A stretch of 64,000 nt of DNA from Tuctoria greenei (lineage: Eukaryota; Streptophyta; Magnoliopsida; Poales; Poaceae), in the NCBI GenBank assembly GCA_036927565.1, contig JAYESD010000001.1, forward strand, positions 74,481,751-74,545,750, in the 5' to 3' direction. Shown here piece after piece: positions 47,903 through 60,776 of the stretch. Position numbers and translations under genes: made by a program. Position 1 is the stretch's first letter, and the number at the start of each line of letters is the position of its first letter. The notes beneath the pieces are model-generated. The model saw only the letters and a program-made list of their open reading frames with translations, was not told the DNA's origin and searched no databases.

Positions 47903-49368
47903 TTACGTCGATCTTCTGTCATCCAATATAATGAGCGATGTTGAATATATTTTGACCCCCAAACATAAAGCTGCTCGGGGAACAATCTGACTAGCCGAGA
48001 TACTTCCACCCAGTGAACTTATAAGATAACTATTCTTTGGAGTATTGGTGGATAATTGGTGCTGATCCACACATGATTTACTGATAAAATTGTGGGTAGC
48101 ACTGGAATCCAAGAGTATGGGGACGGGTATGTCTTTGATAGCAAACATGCTTGCTAGCACCAGTGCTCCCTCCGGAAGGCCCTCGATTGCTATATGTTGA
48201 ACACTTCCGGTTTGCAGTACTGTCCTCTCTAGTTGAATACGGGGCTGATTACACCGTTGTACTGGTACTTGCCCGCTGGTCAACATTTTCTCTGGGCAAT
48301 CCTTGGTATAGTGCCCAACACGATCACATGTGAAACACTTATACTGATTCAACGTCCAGCTGACTTGAGGCCTGAATTGTCCTGCTTCTCGTTGTGAGAT
48401 AAATGCCCCTGGAACTATTTGGGACTGTTCTTGCTGTTGATGTAACGCTGGATGGAAATATGATACTCCAAATGGCCGACTCCGATACGAACTCAGTTGT
48501 GCAGCTGGCTGCCATATCTGACCGGACGGTGATCGGTACACCACACGGTATTTGTGAGGAACATTACGTGTGTTGTCCTGCACAGCAAGTCTCTTCTTTG
48601 ACTCCTCCACAATTCGCTCACGTGTGGCATCCTCTTGCGTAATCGCGGCATTAAGCATGGTGTTGAACGAGCCGTGATTGAACAATGCAAGCTTGTCTTT
48701 CAACCTGGGGCTTAGACCCCGATAGAAATACTCTCGCTTTTGATCCTCCATACTAACATACTCCGATGCATAGTGTGCTAGATTAATAAAGACTTTGGAG
48801 TATTCATGAGCACTCATTTCTCCTTGCTTCAAATCAAGGAACTCCTGAAGCTTCCTTCTCATAATGGCAGTAGGAACATGATAGGCATGGAATGCCTTCC
48901 GGAACTCTGTGCAAGTGACTTGCTTTCTGGCGGCAAAGGAGGCGATGTGGTTCACCCACCAAGCACCGGCGATGCCATGTAGTTGTTGTGCTGCATATAA
49001 AACCTTCATATGATCACTGCACTGTAGCAGTCCGAACATAGCTTCAATGGTGCGGAGCGAATGGACCGCATCTAGAGGTTCACCGTAACCACTGAACACG
49101 GGGGTGCAGTCGCCAAGAATTCCGGATACGTTGCTTCTTGAGGTTGACGATTGCCTTCGGCTTGACGTCCCCCCTAATTGGACATAATCTGCATGAGGGT
49201 TCGCAGCAGCTCGGTCCGCTCGTCGCGCGAACCCACCATGGCTGCGATATCCTCTGCCAGTGTAAGAGGAAATGGAGGTGGCTGTTGCGCCGGCTGTTCC
49301 GGCTCTCGGAAGTCATCCCCTCCCTGACTTGAACCACAAACATCATATGTTGTGCGGGTGCGCACCAT
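47903..49368 (-). pseudogene. Element B gag and protease (broken)
   Basis: The start MVRTRTTYDV at 49368 is chosen by analogy with element A. The first 60 or so residues end at a stop near 49174. Two frame changes lie between there and 49099, after which a 398-residue open stretch covers the capsid-like domain (TEFRKAFHAYHVP...YRGLSPRLKDKLALFNH), a CCHC zinc knuckle CFTCDRVGHYTKDC near residue 250, and protease. The protease motif reads LLDSSATHNFIS, where the usual form is DSGA, so the Gly after the catalytic Asp-Ser is changed. A frameshift just before 47903 separates it from the linker. Confidence 0.85.
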
Positions 49369-51253
49369 TCTGCAGTTACAGTCATTAATCCAACATGACA
49401 CATTATACTGCAAGATCACACTAGGATGAAAACAATAGTGTGTCTATTGATAACCAAACTTGCATAACGGTAACATATGTTGATAAAGTATAAAGTTTAG
49501 ACACAATACATCATCCCTTGACCAATGTTACAATAGCGAGCTCCAAAATAATGAACTCCATGGATCAAAGTTCATTTCGACTACCGTTGGTCGCGATGGG
49601 ACTTTATGTGTGTTATCGTGTGAATACACACTTTTATCTTCAATATGACACAAACATGGTCATAAAACAAAAGAGGTTCGAGTGGGTCAAACCAACAATT
49701 CCACTGGTAAATGGTTGAGTATCAACAACTGGTCCGTTACGACACTTCTCAAATTGAAATCGAGGACCAGATTCATAACAAGACCAAATTATACCAAACC
49801 GATTTAGTTTCTGTTGAAACCTGACCCACTTGTACTCAAACATAAATTTAACCCAGTAAATGGCAGAATCAGATCTTGAGGCGAACTACAAAGTTGAAGT
49901 ACACTTCAATACCCTTGCAAAAAGTATTGTTTTGCCTCCAGATATTTTTTGGTTGAGGAGATATTGGCATTGTAAACCTGATAGTTTTTCTGGAAATTTT
50001 GACAGCATCTCCTTTGTTTATGCTGATTTTGGGCCACAATTTCCAGATGTAAAACATCAGAATTTACAAAAGCCACAATTTACAAATTTTTAATAAATAT
50101 TACAAGGATTCCAGAAATGTCTTGCACAACCCGGTTCGAATTTCTGCAGTGATATATGGTGAAAAAAAACAGGCGTCCAGGGAGGGTTCCAGTTTCTGTC
50201 CAGTTTGGCAGATTTTGGAACTTTGAAATTTTCAACAGGTTAGAGGGGAATTCAGTTCTGGAGTTGAACATAACAGTTTTAAAAGACTTCCTAAACTTTC
50301 TATCCATTTATGATAAAAATTCATTGGAGTTTTCTACTGGGAGATATGGTTTCTCAAAGTAAGGTATTTTTCTGGCAGAAACAGAACACTCTATTTTTAA
50401 ATTGGTGACTTCAAAACCTACTCCAAATTTGAGAACATAGTTCAAACTCAGAGCTCGATAGCCAATGTAAGCAGTTTTACATCTTCAAAGTTCCATTTTA
50501 ATCAAAAGTATTTAATGCATCAATGGAGTATATGTCGGTACTACATGCCTCACAAAGTAAAAATTCTAAGCCGGTATTCCGGCATACGTCTCAATGGTGG
50601 CCTTAATAACGTTCACTCGCAAACGATTTCTAAGCGCAATACGATCACGTGGTCAGTGTATCTGTCACTACACACAAACTACTGATCAATCATATGGTGT
50701 CGTACGACAAAGCCCGCACAGGCGATCATTCCACAATAATATATATGAAAGTAAAAACATTCGTCCCGTATCATTCCATATGGCCCGCCCCGAGTTAAGC
50801 CACATCTCGAGGTACATGAACGGTTTTTCTACCACCCGATGGGGTCCCACGTCTTTGCATATTGCTGCACCAGTAGGAGGCGCATAGGGTTCTGTCCCAC
50901 CCGATGTGGGCTCCCACTAATTTTGAAGCACGCTGGAGTAACGCGTGTCATATGTTCACAGAAACATGAAAGTTTCAGAGACTCATATTTACCTTTCCGT
51001 GCCAAGCCACGGAAACAATCACATGTTACCTCTCGCTTGGTGAGCTTACCGCAATTGATCCACTTGCGGTGGTGTACCTTACCTTTTACCTGATGTTGGA
51101 ACATCGTTACAGAATATAATAACACATAGGTTAGATTTGCCACCTTAATAACTTATGCTAATATAGTCCTTATGTGGGCCTACTACCGTATCCTCATTGT
51201 ATCCTATGTTTTCATGTAATGCGATCCTTATTTAACGTGATATTCCCAATGCG
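49369..51253 (-). other. Leader of element B; non-coding
   Basis: It matches the two leader segments of A and shows the uninterrupted target site of the RTE LINE near 50150 (GTGATATATGGTGAAA). No gene is seen. Confidence 0.75.
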
Positions 51254-51265
51254 GCTCTGATACCA
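51254..51265 (-). other. Primer binding site of element B (initiator tRNA-Met type)
   Basis: TGGTATCAGAGC on the minus strand, three bases from the LTR edge at 51269, exactly as in element A. Confidence 0.92.
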
Positions 51266-51268
51266 GGC

Positions 51269-51513
51269 TGTGGGGACCGGTGTCCCGACATTCCAGGAAA
51301 CGCATTGGGTGGTTTCGTGCGATGCGACACCCAACAGCACACATGTAAATGAACACGTATCACATAAATCATTTGCTACAATTTACAAAGATGTCCTGTT
51401 TACAAATAGTGTATATAAAAATAAACTACAGCGGAAGATAAGATTACAAATCTCGTATTCAAGTCCAATAAGCAAAAGAGAAGCCATACAACCCGCGGAC
51501 ACTCCTCACTAGT
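51269..51513 (-). repeat. 5' LTR of element B, inner 245 bp
   Basis: It begins TGTGGGGACCGG and is closely similar to the first 230 bp of the next LTR (51514 onward), which makes the two look like a direct repeat. It stops at ACTAG, where element C starts. The remainder of the LTR should lie beyond C and D, outside the window. Confidence 0.8.
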
Positions 51514-54500
51514 GTGGGGACCGGGGTTCACACATTCCAGGAATCGCATTGGGTGGTGCCGTGCGATGCGGCACCCAACAGCACACAAGAAAAGCCACAC
51601 AAAATAACCAACATACATATTTTATTTCACAAGATAATTCTCTTTTACAACATAATACACAACGCAGCGGTATATTTTATACTCACACTCTCAACTAGCT
51701 ATGCACAAGAGAATGTTGCCATGCCCGCGGACGCTTCTCACTAGCAACACGAAATAGAAAGCAGCGGCAAGGTTTCCGTGAGAGATACATCTCGACATGC
51801 TCGAGGTCTCACGGACAACCACAACATAAGTGTAAGCTAATAATACTTGCAAAAACCACAATATAGCAACCGTGAGTACAAGGCTCAGCAAGACTTAACC
51901 GTCTCACCTAAAGCATGGAACTCTACATGCTGGAAACTTTAAAGACTCAAAAGCTGAATTTGCAGGAATGTACTCGCCGAAAGTAAATCCTTAGTGGTCA
52001 GTTTTAATGTAGCATATGCGATCCATGGCCATAGCATCATTGTGAATTCCACAATCAAACAAGAAACGCTTCGTCCACGATGATACTTGCTCAAGGTTGC
52101 ATAAGACTTATTCAAGTTAAATGTTTGGAAATCTTAAATTTAATTATGCTATCTCTACATCATTCAAGGTTGCAATACAAAGAATTATTTATAGCAACAT
52201 ATTCATAATCCTTCCATTTCTCTTTCTTACTACGTCATGACTCAGTGACCAAGTATGATCAATCCATAACCGTGAGCGACGGTGATTCGGATCAAAAACA
52301 CACGGACTGCACAACACGTATTCCCATACTCGGAGATGCATCGGCACACTCCACTGATGTCGCACGCAGCCACCTTTCCCCAGATTCAACCACATCAAAA
52401 CAGTTTGATCAACCCGAACAGTGAGCTCACTTCAAGGTGCACCTCCGCTGTGAGCCATTCTTAAGTAAGTTACCTCCCACTGTACTAGCAGCCGACAGCT
52501 TAAGCCGAATGAAAAGGTTCCAACATAGGATCCTCATGGTACATCTGTTTCCTGGGTCCCATATCACCAGTATGCTTTCCAGTACAGTTAAAACTTTCTC
52601 AATAGGGCCAAGCACGAGACGGGCCTTAACCGACACAGACAGGGCTACCAATTCACCTCCCAACACCTGCCTCGCCATTACCGACCCAGGCACGATGTGG
52701 GCAAACCAACATACACAAATTCCCGTCCACATCTCATATTAAAGAGTTAATGTTATGGTAACAACTCGAGAGTAGGTTTCCCTCACTCGACTTCTCTCGC
52801 AAGTAGAATTCAACTACTTGACTTGTGGTCGATAAAATGTGACCAATCTCGCGAGTAGTTTCTGACATACTCGACAACTACCGATCTTCTAACTAAAAAT
52901 TAAGCATAGCAATATAATCCGAGGGGTCTTATACTACCCATCCACTTCAAGGATTATTTGGTCATGGATGTGGAGTATTCAATCAACATAGACATAATGC
53001 ACATATCAAGTCTATTCAATACAGTGTGTGTAAAAGCAAAACTTTAAAAGGCACTTAAATGCAAATCAGGCCTTGCCTTTCGGTTGGAATAAAAGTCAGT
53101 GATGATCAGTTAGTATTCTTCGATAAGAAAATCACGCCATGCTAGAATCACTATAGAAATCCTCAGCTCCGGGTTGTGCTACTTGTCGGCCACCTTCGTC
53201 GCGAGTACTATCGAAACTATATGCAAATAAAAGATTGTAATTTATTATTATATCAATTGAAGTTGATTATAACTCAAGAAAAATAAATATTCGTTAGGAC
53301 TTGAAGTTCTGTTGCTAGACTGGACAGCAACATAAAGGAAACAAGATGAACTTAGGCAATGGACATATGAAATGAAATAGATATTGTTTTGTACATAGGG
53401 ATGTGATTTCAATTTTATACAGGCTCAACAGATTCCCTGAGCCTGAGAAACTTGCAAGAAGTTCACATGGTCATGTAGGAATAACCAGGGAAGTTTCAAA
53501 TACAGCAAATGAATATATTGGTCTACAAAATTTCTTAAGTGTTTAGACTTCACTAAATTTTCATTGTACTTCTGGAGGTCTATCATGACCACCAGTAGTT
53601 GTACCATACAAAGGGGGTCTCACTAGTTCTAGGAAAATTTGTTTCACAATTTTCTAAACTTCCTACAGGGAGAAACTGATTTTACGAGGCTGGATAATTT
53701 ACTGAAAAAGATTTTGTTGATTTTGGGTATTCTATGACCAGTTAGGAAAATCTCGATATTGAACTAGATTATTAAAGTCCAACGAAGCTGAAAGTTTTAC
53801 AGGAATTTAGAAACTTACTAAAGAACATTGTGGCAAAATTTCAGATTTTTCTATGAAGTGAATCATCAGATAAAAATCAAACATGAATTTTCTTTAAAGG
53901 TCTCTATAGGAAATCCTGGGATTTTTATGAAGATTGGGTTGTGGTTATGGCTAGTGTAGATAAATAGCAAACCAACAAAGTTCGTTTGACAAATTTTGAA
54001 GCTTTCTATTGAGATATATTCAATTTAGAATACTGCACAAGTTTCTGTACAAATTCTAAATGACTTTGGCTATTTTTTTGTGCATAGAGAATACACAGGT
54101 GATCAGACCATATAAATGAAGTCTAATGACCTTGAAATATTTACTGGAGTTCACGGATATTCAAATGAAGGTTCTGGAAAAATGTGGTAATTTTCCAAAG
54201 AGCAGTACTATAGGAATTAATTCTATAAGAATTTTGGTTATTTGAATTATGGATAAATTTTATGGACTTTCGTAAAATTCCAAGTGCACCACTGGAAATT
54301 ATTCTTCATGCTGGTTCTAACAAAATTCACTTGGGAATTTTTGGACAATTCTACTAGGAGATATGGATTTTTGAAGTAAAACCTAAATCTGGAATTTAAA
54401 TTTCAATTCGAAAAACGTTTGAATAATGGCTGGGCCCACAGGATTTAAAATGGGCCAATCGGGTTGAAGCAACACCAGGCCACAGGGTTCAGGGATGTAG

Positions 54501-56073
54501 CCACAAGGGATACTTGTCCGCACCAGAACTGGGCGCGCGCGTTACACTCCCTGACGACTGGGCCCCACGGGGTCGTTGTCTGCCCCTCGCCAGGCGTGCG
54601 ACCGCGGCGGCGCGTCGCCGGAGCTCTCCCCGCCCGTCGATCCACGGCACAGCTCCTCACCAAACTCGCCGCCTAATCCTATTTTGAGGTGTTGAGCACG
54701 CCGGTGGGGTCAGCGCATGCCGGTGATGGCCGGAAAGGCTTGCGCAACGGCGGCGGCGGCGATTAGGGTTTCGGCCATGTCGGTCGAGCCCTACAATGGG
54801 TGAAACTGATCGGGAAGGCCTCGGGAAAATTCATGGAAGCAGGGGGGACAAGAATCTGGCCGTAAGAGGAAGAGAAAAGGCTTGGAAATTGGTGGCGTCT
54901 ACAGACCGAGGGAAAAATCCGCGGTTGGGGAAAAATGGGATTCCGGTGTGAATACCCGATGAAACTCGATGACACTTGTTCGAAGTGATGCGCCTGGCCA
55001 TATAGAACTACATAGCACAGGTGCACCAGGAATAAACAACCGTGCAAAAAGTATTTCGCGCGCGAACAGACTATACTCATATTCGAAGATGGTCGGAAGA
55101 AATCGAAATACGGGGGCTAGGAAGCATGGCATGGGCTGAAACTTTACGAGCATGTTATACATGTAAGTGCGCACCTCTTTCTTTCAAGGACCAAGGAGAG
55201 ATGATGCATGCATCACTGAGGCATCGAGTGACAGAGGGCGGCAAAAACAGAGGAGCACGCCGACGGTCTGATAATTTTCAAACCCATCGAGGGGGAGCCT
55301 CAAACTGTGAAGCGGAATGATCAAGGAGCTGCGCAAGAGGTTGGAGAGTAACCTAGGCCGAAGAAACTGGAGCCATACCATTGCTCCTTGGTGGATTTCG
55401 AGGGGCGGGAGAAGAACTCGCCGGGATTGAACTTTCTGGGCCCAGCTGAAGAACAGAAGTGAACGACTCGACTAGGGGACTGAGGAGGTGATAAGGAGGA
55501 GCATGGGGGTGAGCTGTATGCAGCTGGGGTCGAAGCAAGGAGGCGGGCAGCTCTGTGGCAGTTGCATGCCGGGAGGTGGCGCCATGGGAAGAGCAGGGGC
55601 GAATTTGGGCCTATGACCAGTGGGTCCCACATCTCTATTCAAGCTTATCGTCTCTGGACACTGAATTCTCCCACCCACTTGTGTCCAAAAATTTTAGATA
55701 TTTAATGGTAGACAAATTTGGAGGTGAAGAAATCGACTCTGAAATAAGAATGCTGGTTTGACAAAGTTTCAATTGAATTCAAATTTAAATTTGAAGTTGA
55801 GTTGAATTCAATGGAGCTATTGAATTACATAGCAAACTTGCTTCAAAAATTATGAAACTTTTTCAGGGATGCTATTTGAAATATTTGGAATTCATTGGTC
55901 AACTCAAATCTTTATGTTCAATTCATTTGATCATTAGCTATGTTTATATTTTTCAGTGCCCTCATTTGGAGTTTTTGAATTGATTTGTTTTTCTCATTTA
56001 TATTAATTCTTTTTATCATTCAAAAAAATTTAGTCCAAACTGAACTTTGAATTTTGGAAATTTGGGCTTTACA
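51514..56073 (-). repeat. 3' LTR of element C, 4,560 bp
   Basis: It starts TGTGGGGACCGG at 51514 and ends GGCTTTACA at 56073, so TG...CA on the minus strand. Landmarks shared with A occur in order: CACACTCCACTGATGT (about 52345), then CGAACAGACTATACTCATATTC (about 55063), then the GAGGAGCACGCCGACGG region. It is 1.4 kb longer than A's LTR, partly from GC-rich sequence around 54430-54780. Frames inside are not conserved. Confidence 0.78.
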
Positions 56074-56090
56074 TTTCCTCCCCTCTTAAA
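56074..56090 (-). other. Polypurine tract of element C
   Basis: The minus strand reads AAGAGGGGAGGAAA immediately before the LTR start TGTAAAGCCC. Confidence 0.75.
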
Positions 56091-56136
56091 ATAATCTCGT
56101 CCCGACATTACAAATGAAAAGGACGGAAGTGAAAGA

Positions 56137-58724
56137 TTACCGGAGATATGACGATAACATGTCCGGATACTTTGTGCGGAGATAATCTTCACTCTCCCAT
56201 GTTGCTTCCTCGACGGGGTGATTACTCCATAGAAATTTATAAAACCACATCGTCCGATTCCTTGTGACACGAGACTTTTCATCGATAATCCGGATTGGAT
56301 GGTCGACGTAGGTGAGATCCGTTTTCAATTCTTCTAATTCTTCAATGCGGATGTTGGTAGATGGTTTGAGACATTTCCGTATTTGGGATATGTGGAAAAT
56401 GTCATGAACACCAGCTAGAGTTATTGGTAACTCCAATCTGTACGCTACAAGACCACATCTTTCAGTGATAGCAAATGGACCGATGAATCATGGAGCCAAC
56501 TTTCCTTTTACTCCAAATCTACGAATTCCTTTCATTGGAGAGACACGAAGATACAAGTGGTCTCCGATGTTGAAGCTTAAAGGATGACGCCTTTTATCCG
56601 CATAAGTCTTTTGTCGAGACTGGGCGGCTTTTAGATTAGCTTGAATAACTTTTACTTGCTCTTCGGCTTCATTTACCAGATCAATTCCATATACCACTCG
56701 TTCACCAGATTCGCACCAGTATATTGGTGTGCAGCACTTCCTGCCGTAGAGAGCTTCATAGGGTGCCATTTTGATACTAGATTGATATCCGTTGTTGTAC
56801 GAGAATTCCGCCAACGGTAATTGATCATCCCAATTTTTACCATGGTGTATGGCACATGCTCTTAACATATCCTCAAGTATCTGATTTACCCTCTCAGTTT
56901 GTCCATTAGTTTGAGGGTGATATTCGAAACTACGAATTAACTTTGTCCCCAATGATGCATGTAGCTGCTCCCAGAAATGAGCAACAAACAATGATCCTCT
57001 ATCCGATACAATGGTGCGGGGAACTCCATGTAAGCACATAATTCTTGAAATGTATAAATCCGCATATTTCTTCGCATTGTATGTCATATGTACTGGAATA
57101 AAATGTGCTGACTTAGTTAACCGTTCAATGATCACCCAAATCAAATTGTGCTTGTGAAAGGCGAGAGGCAATCAGACAATGAAATCCATATTTAGATCCT
57201 CCCATTTCCATGCCGGTATTTTCAATGGTTGCAACAATATGCTTTTTCTCATGTGGTCAGCTTTCACTCTTCGACATGTGTCACACTCGGACACATACTT
57301 TGCTATTTCTCTCTTCATACGTGTCCACCAAAATTTAATACGGAGATCTTGATACATTTTATTGTTGCCAGGGCGGATCGAATATTTGGAAAAGTGAGCC
57401 TCATCCAAAATCTTCTTTCGCAGTTCCATGTCCCGAGGTACCACTATTCGATCTTTGAACCATATCGTTCCTTGTTCGTCTTTCCGGAAACATTTCATTC
57501 CTTCACTTTTAAGCCTCCTCTGAATATGAGACATTTCCTTGTCTTTCTTCTAGCCTCTACAATCTCCACTCTTATTGATGGTATGAGAGCAAGGTTATAC
57601 AAGAGCTCCAAAAGAAATCACACGTAGACTTGGTTCATCTTCTTCCATAGGACCAATGGTCAAATTACGAACGTGAGACTTTAGACTAAGTGCATACGCA
57701 ACCACTTTGGCCTTGCCGGGATGATAATGAATCTCAAGTTCATAGTCTTGGATTAACTCTAACCATATCCGTTGTCTCATATTTAATTCCTTTTGAGTGG
57801 ATATGCACATCAAACTTTTATGATCTGTGTAGAGATGCACTATATTTCCCATTAAGTAGTGCCTCCACATCTTTAGTGCAAGAACTACTGCTGCCAACTC
57901 TAAATCATGTGTCGGATAATTGTGTTCATTATTTCGGAGTTGTCTTGATTCATATGCAATTACTCTTCCATCTTGCATAAGTACGCAGCCCAATCCTATG
58001 CCGGATGCATCACAATAAACATCAAAAGATTTCGTCGTATCGGGTTGAGCCAAGATCGGCGTTGTTGTGAGTTGCTTCACTAGAGTTTTGAAGGCTTCCT
58101 CACATGATTCACTCCATACATACTTGTTGCCCCTCTTTAATAAATATGTCATAGGTTTAGCAATCTTTGAAAAACTTGGAACAAATCTCTGATAATAGCC
58201 TGCTAAACCCAAGAAACTACGGACTTCATGTACGGAGGTGGGAGATTGCCATTTCAGCACTTGTACCACTTTACTCGGACCCACACCTATGCCTTCTGCT
58301 GAAATAATATGACCAAGGAATGGAACTTGATTAATCCAGAACTCACATTTATTGAACTTGGCATATAGCTTGTGATCGCGCAGTCGTTGAAGCATGATCT
58401 TGAGATGTTCGGTATGTTCCTCTTCGGACTTGGAGTAGACCAAAATAACATCGATGGACACCATGACGATCTTGTCTAACTCTGGCATGAATACTGAATT
58501 CATTAAGTACATGAGATGTGCTGGGGCATTTGTGAGATCAAAAGACATAACCAAATACTCATAAAGTCCATATCTAGTTGAGAATGCCATCTTTGGTATA
58601 TCCTTTGGTCGTATCTTAATCTGATGATGACCAGACCGAAGATCCATTTTAGAGAATACCTTAGCACCCACTAATTGATCGAAGAGCATATCAATATGTG
58701 GTAGTGGATACTTGTTCTTCATAG
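56137..58724 (-). pseudogene. Element C pol: RT (truncated), RNase H, integrase, chromodomain
   Basis: Most of the region lies in one frame. RT begins at the D junction ([22 protein letters not shown]) and keeps [14 protein letters not shown], but the catalytic pair reads SIDVILVYS where the family has FIDDILVYS, so one Asp is lost. RNase H retains [11 protein letters not shown] and YTDHKS. Around 57600-57560 an extra base and a missing base cancel each other. Integrase follows: zinc-binding residues, NMDFIV, a TGA at 57172, IVSDRGSLF, NGQTERVNQ, then a TGA near 56487. The chromodomain (RTMWFYKFLWSNHPVEEATWE) ends at 56137. Confidence 0.88.
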
Positions 58725-60758
58725 TGTAACGCCCCAGGTATGAACGCCCCTAGACGTTACTAAAACCATCTAAACATTCCTACTAAGTAGGAAAATATTA
58801 AAAATTTCAGAAATGTCTCCCTTGAAAACTCTATCATCCGCGGGCAGCAAAACACAATAACAGGTATAATATTATATAGCAACACTATTAAACTCACATT
58901 CATTGTCACAAGTGAATTAAAGACTCAAATAACCACACCGCAGTCGCAACGACAAAAAAGTATTTAATTAACTAAGAATATTAATAAACGAAGCTTATTA
59001 AATGGTTTGCTTGCTCAAGTGCAGATGCTACCCTCTTCCCAATGCATGCTTGATCAATGGGTACCTAAAAAACCAAATAAACACAAGGGTGAGTAAAAAC
59101 ACTCAGCAAGTACACTTAGAGCTTGAAGAACAATAGAATCAACCAGAATGAAACATAGCAATACTTGAACATGAAATAGAGAACAATGAAATAGTTGTTT
59201 CCGCCTGAAGTCGGACGCACTTGAATTCTCCTTAGCATTTACCGGTAAAGCCGAGCAAGTGGGGCCAACACTTATTCACAGAAACTTGAATATAAGAACG
59301 ACTCTGAACTTAACCGGTACTTGAATGACAATTAAATGAATAACATGAATCTTGAACATGAATAAAACAGGATCATAAAGCAATTGAATCTCGAAACCTC
59401 AAATAACGAATTAAAGGCACGTGAAAGCTTAATCACAAGCAGTTTACTTATATTAGAATAAAACCTGTCATGCACTTGCCTTAACCTTGGCAAGAACTCG
59501 TGAACACTCTCTCTTAAACCCAGAACCTCCAAATCTGTGAAATTTAAGCTACGCTTAGAACACCCTAGTGATGTGGTACAGACTAAACTAAATATTGCGC
59601 GGTTCTATTAGTAACTTTCAATTTACTTAAAAGAGTAACATTACTGAATGCATTTTAAGCATGTACAGGAAATTTCCTGGAATGACCTCTTTATAAGATT
59701 TCCTAAATAGTCGTCCTACTTTAACCAAATTTATAACTAGATTATTATAACAATAAAAATGTTTATGGATAGAACCACTAATTTGAGGACTTCTCCTTGA
59801 TCTATAATTGAATGGGACGAGCAAAACCACTAGGAAGATAAAAACCGTACCTACAATCTTTATTATCAGCATATGATCTAATTGTGCCTAAATTAATACC
59901 AGATTTTGAGATAATGTTTCAATCTAAACTCTGAATAAATCAATGCAACATAGTTTACCATATCTTTGAAAATAAACTGATGTTAAAAATTCATAGGCAC
60001 ATAAAGAGGGATTAGTGATGAGCAAAATTTAACTAGCGATGACTAGTAGACAACAACCTGTCAAGAAGCAGGTGGGCAGCAATCAGCTCCCGCAGTGGCA
60101 AATCAGACACCCGCAGCAGTAGCAACTCAGAGACAAGGCACCAAGTGCTGCAGCGATAGCAACTCAGGATTATCTCACAGTAAGAAATTTCTGGCAGCAG
60201 CACAGCTGGCTCAACTCACCGGAAGGAAAAACAAACAAGCAGCATAACTTACTTCATGAACTGGGCAGGGACGCAGGGCAGGCAACCATGTTGGCGGACG
60301 AAGAGCTGCTATAGAACAGATCGACGGAACATGCGTGGGACAAACAATTGACCGATGGTTTTTCCCTGGCGGCGCTGGGAGTAGGGAAGAAGAAACTAGG
60401 ATGGTTTTATAGTGCTGATAACCTAACATCACATCCAACGGTCCAAAATAAACCAGCTAACAACTAACTAATCCGTCCTCCGAACAAAGCGTATGAGTAG
60501 TGAAACGGAATCGTCTCCACGAGCTCTACGCATCTACGGTCTCTGATCTTCTATTGGATCAAATATTCAAGGGTCAAACTTCGGTCAACCATGTAGTGTT
60601 TCTCGCCACAAAGTTAATTTTTCAAAATCGTCTTGACAAACTCAACACATCTACGGTCTCCGATTGTCCATTGAAGGAATGTTCAATGAATTAAAGTTTT
60701 GTCAACGTTTGTTGTTTCCGGTGAGGCATTTTATTTCCTTAAATTTCGGGATACTACA
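58725..60758 (-). repeat. 3' LTR of element D, 2,034 bp
   Basis: On the minus strand it runs from TGTAGTATCCCG to GGGGCGTTACA, so the ends are TGTA...TACA. It abuts a poly-C/T run that is the polypurine tract on the other strand. No conserved ORF. Confidence 0.85.
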
Positions 60759-60776
60759 TTCTCCCCCCCCCCCCTC
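60759..60776 (-). other. Polypurine tract of element D
   Basis: The minus strand has a run of 13 G followed by AGAA directly before the LTR start. Such a long G run may vary in length between assemblies. Confidence 0.75.

Larger units (their letters stand above)
42211..51513 (-). mobile_element. Chromovirus-type gypsy element B (3' LTR truncated; 5' LTR cut by element C)
   Basis: Layout on the minus strand: 5' LTR start (51513-51269, the rest displaced by C), primer site, leader, gag, protease, RT, RNase H, integrase, chromodomain, polypurine tract, 3' LTR (44792-42211). It is the best preserved gag-pol of the window and a close relative of A. The left part of its 3' LTR, corresponding to the first 1.45 kb of A's LTR, is missing at the junction with the copia remnant. 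Confidence 0.85.
51514..58724 (-). mobile_element. Chromovirus-type gypsy element C, inserted in B's 5' LTR and cut by element D
   Basis: The 3' LTR (51514-56073), polypurine tract, chromodomain, integrase, RNase H and most of RT are present on the minus strand. RT stops at 58724, where the LTR of D begins. Upstream parts (rest of RT, protease, gag, 5' LTR) must lie past D. The candidate left target duplication is ACTAG (51509-51513). Confidence 0.82.

Noticed and set aside
54400..55640. GC-rich segment with frames on both strands as a possible gene
   Set aside because: It aligns with the corresponding LTR parts of A and B and is inside C's LTR boundaries.
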